Assembly: GCA_017987425.1 (NCBI GenBank)
Contig: JAGNTT010000084.1
Span: 1 to 8,079, forward strand
DNA length: 8,079 bases
Direction of reading: 5' to 3'
Origin: Candidatus Omnitrophota bacterium
GTDB taxonomy: Bacteria; Omnitrophota; Gorgyraeia; Zapsychrales; Fredricksoniimonadaceae
Of this stretch, positions 1-6,139 are shown one piece after another. Each line of letters starts with the position of its first letter. The stretch's first letter is position 1. A program made the position numbers and the translations under genes. The notes beneath the pieces are model-generated. The model was not told the DNA's origin, did not search any database, and worked only from the letters and a program-made list of their open reading frames with translations.

Positions 1-992
1 CGGAGCAGTTTAAGATCGCCATCAACGCGCACGTCGTCATGCCGTATCACCGGGTGCTCGACGGTTTGCGTGAAGGGAAGCGCAAAAATAAGATCGGTAC
101 AACCGGACGAGGCATCGGTCCCTGTTATGCGGATAAGGTGACGCGGTGCGGCATACGTATGATCGATCTGTTGAATCCGAAAGTTTTTAAGGCCAAACTC
201 GAGGATAATCTTACAGAAAAGAATGAAATCTTTCGCAAAGCATTCGGTCACAAAGAGTATCAGTTCGAGACGATTTATCGCGAATATCTTAATTATGGAA
301 AGAAGCTTAAGCCGTATGTCTGCGATACAGCGCTTTATTTAAATGAGCAGATTGCCAAGAAGAAATCGATACTCTTCGAAGGCGCCCAGGGAGCTTTTCT
401 GGATATTGATTTCGGAACGTATCCCTTTGTGACTTCATCCAACTCATGTGTTTCCGGTGTGTGTTCCGGAAGCGGCGTGCCGCCGACCAAGATTGACAAA
501 GTGATCGCAACGGTGAAGGCTTATACGACGCGTGTCGGCGAAGGGCCTTTTCCGACGGAATTCTCATCGAAGATGGACAATGAGATCCGCACCAAAGGTA
601 AAGAGTTCGGCTCGACCACTGGCCGTCCGCGCCGTTGCGGCTGGTTCGACGCCGTGCTCGTGCGTTATGCTCTTATCATCAACGGAGCCGATGAGCTTGC
701 GATCATGAAGCTTGACGTGCTTGATGAACTTAAAGAAATCAAAATTTGCACCAGTTACCGTTTTAAGGGAAAAACGATCAAAGATTTTCCGCATGATTAT
801 GAAGTCGTCAGCTCAGTCAAACCGGTTTACGAAACTCTACCGGGATGGCAGGCATCCACGCGAGGCATCCGCGATTTTTCCAAATTGCCGGCAAATGCCA
901 GACGTTACATCAACCGTTTGGAAGAGCTTTTGAAGGTGCGCATCAAATACATTTCCATCGGTTCCAAACGCGATGAAATTATTGTGAAATAA
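1..992 (+). CDS. purA: Adenylosuccinate synthase, 5'-truncated by the window edge
   Basis: PurA joins IMP and aspartate using GTP to give adenylosuccinate, the first committed step of AMP synthesis, in the cytoplasm. The reading frame is open from base 3, well upstream of the first ATG at base 39, so that ATG (in NAHVVMPYH) is internal and the true start lies left of the window. The visible 329 residues correspond to roughly the last three quarters of a family that is usually about 425-430 aa. Family blocks appear in the expected order: IGTTGRGIGPCYADKV, FEGAQG..LDIDFGTYPFVTSSN, TRVGEGPFPTE, STTGRPRRCGWFDAV, KLDVLD, and the C-terminal GIRDFSKLP and GSKRDEI. The last block departs from the common GPDR form (GSKR), a variation known in this family. 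The gene ends at TAA 990-992 with no clear terminator after it. The next gene has its own promoter-like sequence. Confidence 0.97.
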   Translation, partial: EQFKIAINAHVVMPYHRVLDGLREGKRKNKIGTTGRGIGPCYADKVTRCGIRMIDLLNPKVFKAKLEDNLTEKNEIFRKAFGHKEYQFETIYREYLNYGKKLKPYVCDTALYLNEQIAKKKSILFEGAQGAFLDIDFGTYPFVTSSNSCVSGVCSGSGVPPTKIDKVIATVKAYTTRVGEGPFPTEFSSKMDNEIRTKGKEFGSTTGRPRRCGWFDAVLVRYALIINGADELAIMKLDVLDELKEIKICTSYRFKGKTIKDFPHDYEVVSSVKPVYETLPGWQASTRGIRDFSKLPANARRYINRLEELLKVRIKYISIGSKRDEIIVK

Positions 993-1025
993 GCCTTTTT
1001 ACGCCGAGAATCAGGGCCAAACATC

Positions 1026-1064
1026 TTGACTTTAAAAACAGGCTATGTTAATGTGTTTTCCTGT
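1026..1064 (+). promoter_or_regulatory. Candidate sigma-70-type promoter for the lipoprotein gene
   Basis: In the 86-base gap after purA, TTGACT (1026-1031) resembles a -35 box. Seventeen bases later TAATGT (1049-1054), preceded by TGT, could be an extended -10 box. An alternative -10, TATGTT (1044-1049), would be only 12 bases away. The following GTGTTTTCCTGT (1053-1064) recurs almost exactly upstream of uppS. The assignment rests on motif match and position only. Confidence 0.4.
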
Positions 1065-1078
1065 AAAAGGAGGAATTC

Positions 1079-1702
1079 ATGAGACGGAATATTCAGATTT
1101 TAACGGGTGTTTTTCTGGTCGGTATTTTTATGCTCAGTTCCTCCGGTTGCACATTTATTTTTCAAAAAGGTCGTCGCAATGACGCTCAGGATCAGATTTC
1201 CAAGCTCAAAGGTGATATTGATGAGCTGCAGAGAGCCAAAGATGCATTGGAAGACCGCCTTAAAAATGAAATCAATGACAAAGAAGTAACTGTTGAGCGC
1301 CTGCAGAAGGGGCTGGTCATCACCTTCGTGGCCGAGGTGCTTTTTGATTCCGGAAAAGCGGATCTCCGTAAGGAATCATTTGAAAAGTTAGACAAGATAG
1401 TATCCGTCGTCAACGAAGTTGTACCGGATTTGAACGCCGGCATCGAAGGCCACACGGACAATGAACCGATTAAGCGTTCGGGCTGGAAATCCAATTGGGA
1501 ATTATCCTCCCACCGCGCATTGAGCGTTCTTTATTATCTTACCGATCATGGTGTTAATCCTATGCGACTTTCCGCCACGGGTTATGGCGAATATCATCCG
1601 ATCACAAACAATGACACTAAAGAGGGTCAGCAAAAAAACCGCCGTGTCGAGATTGTGATCCTCCCGAAGATTGATAAGGAAAAAGGGGAAGCGTCACAAT
1701 AG
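1079..1702 (+). CDS. OmpA/MotB-type peptidoglycan-binding lipoprotein
   Basis: This 207-aa protein is probably an envelope lipoprotein that tethers a membrane to peptidoglycan. The ATG is well supported by AAAAGGAGGA at 1065-1074. Residues 1-23 form a signal peptide (MRRN, then a hydrophobic stretch) ending at SSSGC, with Cys24 as the likely lipidated residue; Ser rather than Leu at -3 makes this a weak but acceptable lipobox. Residues about 35-77 are charged and heptad-like, a short coiled coil. Residues about 80-196 are an OmpA C-terminal domain: VLFDSGKADL, EGHTDNEPI with Asp127, SNWELSSHRA with Arg146, GYGEYHPITNN and NRRVEIVI. Asp127 and Arg146 match the pair that holds diaminopimelate in OmpA. 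The domain wording is closest to the MotB-like subtype, but the protein lacks a MotB transmembrane helix with its ion-channel Asp, and no MotA gene is present, so a flagellar stator role is unlikely. It differs from short Pal by its coiled-coil linker. Confidence 0.88.
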   Translation: MRRNIQILTGVFLVGIFMLSSSGCTFIFQKGRRNDAQDQISKLKGDIDELQRAKDALEDRLKNEINDKEVTVERLQKGLVITFVAEVLFDSGKADLRKESFEKLDKIVSVVNEVVPDLNAGIEGHTDNEPIKRSGWKSNWELSSHRALSVLYYLTDHGVNPMRLSATGYGEYHPITNNDTKEGQQKNRRVEIVILPKIDKEKGEASQ

Positions 1703-1725
1703 TTCGATTTAACGGGTAAAAAAGC

Positions 1726-2166
1726 TTGAAAACTTTCGGACTGATACTTTTATTCATTGTTTTTCTTGGTGCGCTTGCCGGAGTGACTGTTTATTATAAG
1801 AAGCAAGTCACGGATATATCGAAAGTATTGGAGTCGGAGCGATACAGTCGTTTGGTTGCGGAAGAAAAAGTCGTTAACAGTGTTTCCAAAATTAAACAGC
1901 TTCAGGGTGATTTAGCAGACAATGAACAGAAGTTGGGGAAAATCCAGGACCTCCTTAAGGAACAAAAAAGTGTCAACAAGGATCTGGATATCCAATTTCA
2001 GCGTTTGTCCACGGCAAAGTCTCAACTGGAAGATCAAATTCAAACTTTGATCATTCAACAGGCGGAATCCGCAGCTGCAGCGTCGGCTGCCAAACTAGCG
2101 GCAGAAATTGCCGAGCAGAATCAGACGGTCGAAATCAATGGGACATCTGGTGAGAACAAGCAATGA
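1726..2166 (+). CDS. Small membrane-anchored coiled-coil protein, function unknown
   Basis: I do not recognise this 146-aa protein. An in-frame stop at 1717-1719 lies just upstream, so TTG at 1726 is the first possible start. It puts MK directly before a hydrophobic helix (residues about 4-24), but no good Shine-Dalgarno sequence precedes it (only a GGG at 1714-1716), which suggests weak or coupled translation from the lipoprotein gene ending 23 bases earlier. No lipobox cysteine is seen. Residues about 30-112 are rich in K, E, Q, L and D with heptad-like spacing, a long coiled coil. Residues 112-130 are Ala-rich (QQAESAAAASAAKLAAEIAE), followed by a polar tail. The expected topology is a single N-terminal anchor with the coiled coil outside the cytoplasm. 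Close linkage to an OmpA-domain lipoprotein that also has a coiled-coil stretch suggests a joint envelope role, which is inference only. Confidence 0.75.
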   Translation: MKTFGLILLFIVFLGALAGVTVYYKKQVTDISKVLESERYSRLVAEEKVVNSVSKIKQLQGDLADNEQKLGKIQDLLKEQKSVNKDLDIQFQRLSTAKSQLEDQIQTLIIQQAESAAAASAAKLAAEIAEQNQTVEINGTSGENKQ

Positions 2167-2175
2167 GTTTTGTTG

Positions 2176-2221
2176 TTGACCGGCGTTTGACGTAGATAAG
2201 TTATGCTGTGTGTTTACCTGT
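2176..2221 (+). promoter_or_regulatory. Candidate promoter region for the uppS cluster
   Basis: Just after the coiled-coil gene lie two -35-like boxes, TTGACC (2176-2181) and TTGACG (2187-2192), and a -10-like TATGCT (2202-2207). The spacings (20 and 9 bases) are not ideal, so the exact promoter is uncertain. GTGTTTACCTGT (2210-2221) matches 11 of 12 bases of the element upstream of the lipoprotein gene at 1053-1064, and both copies follow a TATGYT by 2-3 bases. This supports a shared transcription-initiation element. Confidence 0.35.
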
Positions 2222-2250
2222 GGGGGATTGCAAAGTCCCCCGTTTTATTT
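2222..2250 (+). terminator. G/C hairpin with T-rich tail in the uppS leader (terminator or attenuator-like)
   Basis: GGGGGA (2222-2227) pairs perfectly with TCCCCC (2236-2241) across an 8-base loop, and GTTTTATTT follows at 2242-2250. This has the form of an intrinsic terminator, which would end the purA/lipoprotein-side transcripts. It lies downstream of the promoter-like boxes at 2176-2207 and only 11-20 bases before the uppS ATG. If those boxes are the real promoter, the hairpin is instead a leader structure or attenuator. The T run is interrupted by an A, so termination strength is unclear. Confidence 0.45.
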
Positions 2251-2260
2251 GTTGAACACT

Positions 2261-2977
2261 ATGACGGATAAAAAAGTACCTCAACATGTCGCGATCATTT
2301 TGGACGGCAACGGCCGATGGGCTAAAAGCCGCAGACTGCCCCGGACTCAGGGACACTTAGAAGGGGTCAAAAGGGTTGATGAGGCGATCGAGACATGTAT
2401 GAAAATGGGCATCAAGGTGCTGACGATTTACGTTTTCTCGACGGAAAATTGGAACCGTCCGAAAAACGAGGTCAGTATGCTGATCCATACTCTGATTGCT
2501 GTCTTGAACCGCAAGGTGAAAAAAATGCACGAAGCGGGAGTGAGGCTTCAGTTTATCGGGCGCAGGCAGGGGGTTCCTGACCAGGTCACTAAAGGTTTTG
2601 AGGACGCCACACAGCTCACTAAAGACAACACTAGGCTTACAGTGAATGTGGCTTTCAATTACGGCGGCAGGACGGAAATTCTTGATGCCATCGGAAAAAT
2701 TTATCAGGACATTAAGGCGGGAACGCTTAGAGAAGACCAAGTCAACGAGCAATTACTGAGTGATTACTTATACACCAGAGGTTTGCCAGACCCGGATCTT
2801 TTGATCAGAACTTCGGGTGAGAAGCGCATCAGTAATTTTCTTCTCTGGCAGCTGTCGTATGCGGAGTTTTATTTCACCGAAAAATTTTGGCCTGATTTCG
2901 ATGAAACCGAGTTTCGCAAGGCCATCGAAGATTTTCAAAACCGCGAACGCCGTTATGGCGGCCTGGCGGCGCAATAA
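2261..2977 (+). CDS. uppS: Isoprenyl transferase (undecaprenyl diphosphate synthase)
   Basis: This cis-prenyltransferase adds isopentenyl units to farnesyl diphosphate to make the C55 lipid carrier for peptidoglycan and other surface polymers, at the inner face of the membrane. From ATG 2261 it is 238 aa, the usual length. The catalytic block LDGNGRW has Asp15 (Asp26 in E. coli). Arg28, His32, FSTENW (59-64), RTSGE (183-187), Arg189 and Glu202 match the substrate- and Mg-binding positions, and the C-terminal signature SNFLLWQLSYAEF is intact. The frame stays open upstream to a GTG at 2210, but that would add 17 non-conserved residues and translate the hairpin at 2222-2241, so ATG 2261 is preferred. 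No Shine-Dalgarno sequence is visible before it. It heads the uppS-cdsA-dxr-rseP cluster. Confidence 0.96.
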   Translation: MTDKKVPQHVAIILDGNGRWAKSRRLPRTQGHLEGVKRVDEAIETCMKMGIKVLTIYVFSTENWNRPKNEVSMLIHTLIAVLNRKVKKMHEAGVRLQFIGRRQGVPDQVTKGFEDATQLTKDNTRLTVNVAFNYGGRTEILDAIGKIYQDIKAGTLREDQVNEQLLSDYLYTRGLPDPDLLIRTSGEKRISNFLLWQLSYAEFYFTEKFWPDFDETEFRKAIEDFQNRERRYGGLAAQ

Positions 2978-2989
2978 AAGAGGATCGGT

Positions 2990-3826
2990 ATGAGTTTTGC
3001 CAGGTTACTCAGTTCTTCGCTGATGTTGTCCATAGTTGCCGTTTCTATTTTTAATAAGTATTTGTTTATTATTGTGATTTGTCTTCTGACGGCGGGCGGG
3101 CTTTACGAGTTTTTTTATTTGATTCAGAAAAAAGATATCCCGATCTACAGCTACACCGGGCTTTTTATCGGGATTCTTATTCCGTTGTCGACCTATACGC
3201 GCTTCGAGCTGACAAAGAATTGGGAATTGCTCTTTATCGTCGTCGGATTTTTACTGATCATGCTTTTGCAGTTCAGGCGCGTGGATACGCGCAATGCAAT
3301 TGTCGGTCTTTCGACAACTCTGTTCGGAGTTTTGTACGTTTCTTGGTTTTTCAGCTTTTTGGTCAAGATAAAATTGATGCTGCCCGGAATTGAAGGCATC
3401 AAGCTTTTGGCGTTTATTATCCTTGTGACTAAGTCAGGAGACATTGGCGCCTTGCTTGTCGGGGGCCGTTTTGGGAAACACCCGTTATTGCCCAAAGTAA
3501 GCCCGAATAAATCTATTGAAGGGGCTTTTGGTAGTTTCCTGTTTAGTATTGCGACGGCAGTTGCCTGTAGTTCATTTTTGCCGGATTTTCTGAATTTTTC
3601 AACATTGCATGTGGCTCTGATGGGAGCGTTTTTCGGCGGTCTTGGACAGTTAGGGGATCTTTCGGAATCACTTATTAAACGCGATTGTAATGTAAAAGAT
3701 TCCGGGAAATTGCTTCCGGGTATGGGCGGGGTGCTGGATGTCATCGACAGCTTGTTGTTTTCGGCGCCCGCGTTTTATTTGTACATGAGTTCGACCTTGG
3801 ATAGTCTGCAAGTCATTCGTCCATGA
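2990..3826 (+). CDS. cdsA: Phosphatidate cytidylyltransferase (CDP-diacylglycerol synthase)
   Basis: CdsA converts phosphatidic acid and CTP to CDP-diacylglycerol, the precursor of all major bacterial phospholipids, in the inner membrane. The 278-aa protein has about seven or eight hydrophobic segments, normal for the family. The cytoplasmic block TKSGDIGALLVGGRFGKHPL..KVSPNKSIEG (about 147-178) and the signature SLIKR....KDSG..LPG.GGVLD.ID (227-253) identify it, with Asp223, Lys230, Arg231, Lys236, Asp237, Asp250 and Asp253 present. Two signature positions differ from the PROSITE-type consensus: Met245 where His is usual and Val251 where Arg is usual. ATG 2990 has AAAGAGGA at 2977-2984, overlapping the uppS stop, so the two are probably translationally linked. 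Its codons favour ATT over ATC for Ile (about 15 to 8). Confidence 0.94.
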   Translation: MSFARLLSSSLMLSIVAVSIFNKYLFIIVICLLTAGGLYEFFYLIQKKDIPIYSYTGLFIGILIPLSTYTRFELTKNWELLFIVVGFLLIMLLQFRRVDTRNAIVGLSTTLFGVLYVSWFFSFLVKIKLMLPGIEGIKLLAFIILVTKSGDIGALLVGGRFGKHPLLPKVSPNKSIEGAFGSFLFSIATAVACSSFLPDFLNFSTLHVALMGAFFGGLGQLGDLSESLIKRDCNVKDSGKLLPGMGGVLDVIDSLLFSAPAFYLYMSSTLDSLQVIRP

Positions 3827-4971
3827 AAAAACGCAACATTGCAATTTTGGGGTCGACCGGATCAATCGGGATCAACACGCTGAAAGTGGCGGACCGTTAT
3901 CGGGACCGTTTTAATGTCGTAGCGTTGACGGCCTATAAGAATTGCGATCTTTTACAGGAACAGGCCCTAAAGTTTTCGCCGAAATATTTAGCGGCAACAG
4001 ATGATGGGATAGGGCGTCTAAAAAAGAGTATTAAATCCCGCAGCGTACGGCTGTGCAGCGTTGAACGTGATCTTTCAATGATAGCTTCCTTGCCGGAAGT
4101 GGATGTGGTGATCCTTGCGATGCGCGGAAGCGCTGCTCTGATTCCCTTTCTGGCTGCTGTCCGCGCGGGTAAAGTGGTGGCGCCTGCCAATAAGGAAGCT
4201 CTGGTTATTGCCGGCGATATTTTGATGGCGGAGGCCAAAAAATCAGGCGCCGTCATCATTCCGATCGACAGCGAGCAAAGCGCGATTTTTCAGTGTTTGA
4301 GCGGGCAGAACCGGCAGGAACTCAGGCGTGTTCATTTGACCGCATCCGGCGGTGCGTTATTGAGAGTTCCTATTTCGAAGTTCGACCGATTGACGGTCAA
4401 ACAGATTCTGGCGCATCCGCGCTGGAAGATGGGGCCGAAGATCACAGTCGATTCGGCGACTCTAATGAACAAGGGTTTTGAAGTTATCGAGGCCCAGAAG
4501 CTTTTCGGGTTGACGGCTGATGAGATTAATGTGGTGGTTCATCCGGAGGCTATTATTCACTCGATGGTCGAATTTATAGACGGTTCGATCATGGCGCAGC
4601 TGGCAGTGACCGACATGAGGCTGCCGATTCAATACGCTCTGACATATCCGGAACGTCTGCCGACAGGGCTTGAAGATTTGGATTTTTTCTCTCTTAAAAG
4701 TCTTAATTTTGAAAAGCCGGATTTAAAAAAATTTCCAGCACTGGCATTGGCGTTTCATGCGGCACGAAAGGGAGGAACGCTTCCGTGTGTGCTTAACGCC
4801 GCTGATGAAGAAGCGGTCGATGCATTTCTCCACAACAGGATTTCATTTACGAAGATTTACGATGCGGTTGAACGTGTAGTTCTCAAACATAAATTGATCA
4901 AGAGCCCTGGTCTTCAGGATATCCTGGATGTTGACGGCTGGGCCCGTGAAGAAACAAGGAAATTACTCTAA
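3823..4971 (+). CDS. dxr: 1-deoxy-D-xylulose 5-phosphate reductoisomerase
   Basis: Dxr rearranges and reduces DXP to 2-C-methyl-D-erythritol 4-phosphate with NADPH, the committed step of the MEP isoprenoid pathway and the target of fosmidomycin. It is cytoplasmic. The 382-aa length is normal. The NADPH-binding loop GSTGSIG is at residues 10-16. PANKEALVIAGD is followed by PIDSEQSAIFQ with metal ligands Asp149 and Glu151. LTASGGA and the flexible-loop block HPRWKMGPKITVDSATLMNKGFE follow, with Asn216, Lys217 and Glu220 at the active site, then VHPEAIIHSMVEFIDGS. The C-terminal helical domain is complete. The start overlaps the cdsA stop in ATGA (3823-3826), indicating translational coupling. 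The product feeds the isoprenoid units used by UppS in the same cluster. Confidence 0.97.
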   Translation: MKKRNIAILGSTGSIGINTLKVADRYRDRFNVVALTAYKNCDLLQEQALKFSPKYLAATDDGIGRLKKSIKSRSVRLCSVERDLSMIASLPEVDVVILAMRGSAALIPFLAAVRAGKVVAPANKEALVIAGDILMAEAKKSGAVIIPIDSEQSAIFQCLSGQNRQELRRVHLTASGGALLRVPISKFDRLTVKQILAHPRWKMGPKITVDSATLMNKGFEVIEAQKLFGLTADEINVVVHPEAIIHSMVEFIDGSIMAQLAVTDMRLPIQYALTYPERLPTGLEDLDFFSLKSLNFEKPDLKKFPALALAFHAARKGGTLPCVLNAADEEAVDAFLHNRISFTKIYDAVERVVLKHKLIKSPGLQDILDVDGWAREETRKLL

Positions 4972-6092
4972 TGGATACGATCATCTTCCTTATCGTTCTT
5001 TCTGTTTTAATTCTGGTTCATGAATGGGGTCATTTCATCGCTGCCAGGAAATTGGGTGTGAAGGTCGAACAATTTGCCCTCGGCATCGGCGGTAAGATTT
5101 GGTCGTTTGTGCATAAGGGGACCGAGTTCCGTTTGTGCGTTTTTCCACTTGGCGGATACGTTAAGATGGCTGGCGATGAACGCAGCCAGTGTCAGGGGTC
5201 TTCCGACGAATATTTCTCTAAGTCGGTGGGGCACCGCGCGCTTATTGTATTCATGGGCCCCTTGGTGAACATCGTGTTTGCTTATTTATGCTTCTGTGCC
5301 GTGTTCATGATTGGTTATGTGGACATGGACTTGTCGTACAAAAAGATCGACGCCCGTATTGGAGAAATTAAAGCGGATTCTCCGGCCCATAAGGCCGGTC
5401 TGATGGCTGAGGATAAAGTTCTCAGCATCGACGATAAGAAAATCGTTAACTGGCCCGATATGCAGGATTACATCACAGCTTCCAAGGGCAAAGAGCTTAT
5501 CTTTTCGGTGGAACGTGACGGAATGGAAATGACCATTCCCGTGATTCCAGCAGAATATAAACAGAAGGACATCTTCGGTAAGGAACACGCGACACGTCAG
5601 GTCGGGATTTTACCACTGCAGATCAAGTCTGAAAAAGAAATGGTGGTCACGCGTTACGGCTTCGGCGAGGCCTTGGTCAAAGCGGGAGAGGAATTATGGG
5701 ATATCACCTGCAAGACTTATCAAGGTCTTTATGAAATGGCGATCGGCATACGTTCGCCCAAAGATGCGATGGGCATCGTCGGGATATTTTTTGTTATCAA
5801 ATATGCGACTTCCGTAGGTTTTGCATTCTTGCTGCACATTGTCGGCGTGATTTCCGCAAGTTTGGCCATCTTTAATTTGCTGCCGATCATTCCTTTGGAC
5901 GGCGGACACTTGCTGCTTCTGGCCATCGAAAAGTTGCGCGGCAAGCCGCTTCCGCCCGCGGTGGAAGAATGGATCATGCGCATAGGTCTTGGCTTCATTA
6001 TTTTCTTGGCGCTGTTTGTTTTTTACGTGGATTTCGACCGTATCGGTTTGTTTGACAAACTGACAAACTTCTGGCATAGGCTGGTTCCATAA
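4971..6092 (+). CDS. rseP: Site-2 intramembrane zinc metalloprotease, RseP family, single PDZ
   Basis: This is an inner-membrane S2P protease that cuts transmembrane substrates such as anti-sigma factors or remnant signal peptides. The zinc motif HEWGH (His17, Glu18, His21) lies in the first membrane helix. The FPLGGYVKMAGDE loop (58-70) and GPLVN follow, then one PDZ domain at about residues 126-194 (GEIKADSPAHKAGL). The third zinc ligand Asp310 is in NLLPIIPLDGGH in a late helix, and a last hydrophobic helix is at about 335-353. At 373 aa it is the short one-PDZ type, not the roughly 450-aa two-PDZ E. coli form. ATG 4971 shares one base with the dxr stop (TAATG), so the two are coupled. No sigma-E or anti-sigma gene and no bamA is visible nearby, so its substrate cannot be told from context. 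Confidence 0.95.
   Translation: MDTIIFLIVLSVLILVHEWGHFIAARKLGVKVEQFALGIGGKIWSFVHKGTEFRLCVFPLGGYVKMAGDERSQCQGSSDEYFSKSVGHRALIVFMGPLVNIVFAYLCFCAVFMIGYVDMDLSYKKIDARIGEIKADSPAHKAGLMAEDKVLSIDDKKIVNWPDMQDYITASKGKELIFSVERDGMEMTIPVIPAEYKQKDIFGKEHATRQVGILPLQIKSEKEMVVTRYGFGEALVKAGEELWDITCKTYQGLYEMAIGIRSPKDAMGIVGIFFVIKYATSVGFAFLLHIVGVISASLAIFNLLPIIPLDGGHLLLLAIEKLRGKPLPPAVEEWIMRIGLGFIIFLALFVFYVDFDRIGLFDKLTNFWHRLVP
6052..6080 (+). promoter_or_regulatory. Weak candidate promoter before the CpaF-like gene
   Basis: A perfect -35 hexamer TTGACA (6052-6057) sits in the last codons of rseP. At 17-base spacing the -10 would be CATAGG (6075-6080), preceded by TGG, which is a poor match. It is listed because the following gene is separated by 47 bases and may be transcribed independently of the rseP cluster. 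Confidence 0.2.
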
Positions 6093-6106
6093 GTTAAAAT
6101 ACCAGC

Positions 6107-6123
6107 TATATTTTGCAAATATA
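6107..6123 (+). repeat. Short AT-rich perfect inverted repeat upstream of the CpaF-like gene
   Basis: TATATTT (6107-6113) and AAATATA (6117-6123) are exact reverse complements around TGC. The right arm touches the Shine-Dalgarno sequence AAGGGAGAG (6123-6131). It could be an operator half-site pair or a weak leader hairpin next to the ribosome binding site. An AT-only 7-base arm can also arise by chance. Confidence 0.35.
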
Positions 6124-6139
6124 AGGGAGAGAATTTTTT

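Noticed and set aside
39..41. ATG at 39 as the purA start
   Set aside because: The frame is open from base 3 and encodes conserved PurA residues (QFKIAINAHVV) before it, so this Met is internal.
1038..1064. ACAGG...CCTGT inverted repeat before the lipoprotein gene
   Set aside because: The arms are only 5 bases, 17 bases apart, and would straddle the putative transcription start; too weak to call.
2210..2260. GTG at 2210 as the uppS start
   Set aside because: It would add 17 residues with no resemblance to UppS N-termini, encoded across a promoter-like element and a G/C hairpin. ATG 2261 fits the family length.
3193..3744. 183-aa minus-strand frame opposite cdsA
   Set aside because: The + strand frame has an unambiguous CdsA signature and membrane pattern. 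The antisense frame is low-complexity, rich in Ser, Pro, Asn and Lys, matches nothing recognisable, and is a by-product of the coding strand.
6043..6070. TTTGACAAAC / CTGACAAACT direct repeat at the end of rseP
   Set aside because: It is a short repeat inside coding sequence (FDKLTNF), too small and imperfect to treat as an element beyond the weak -35 match noted.
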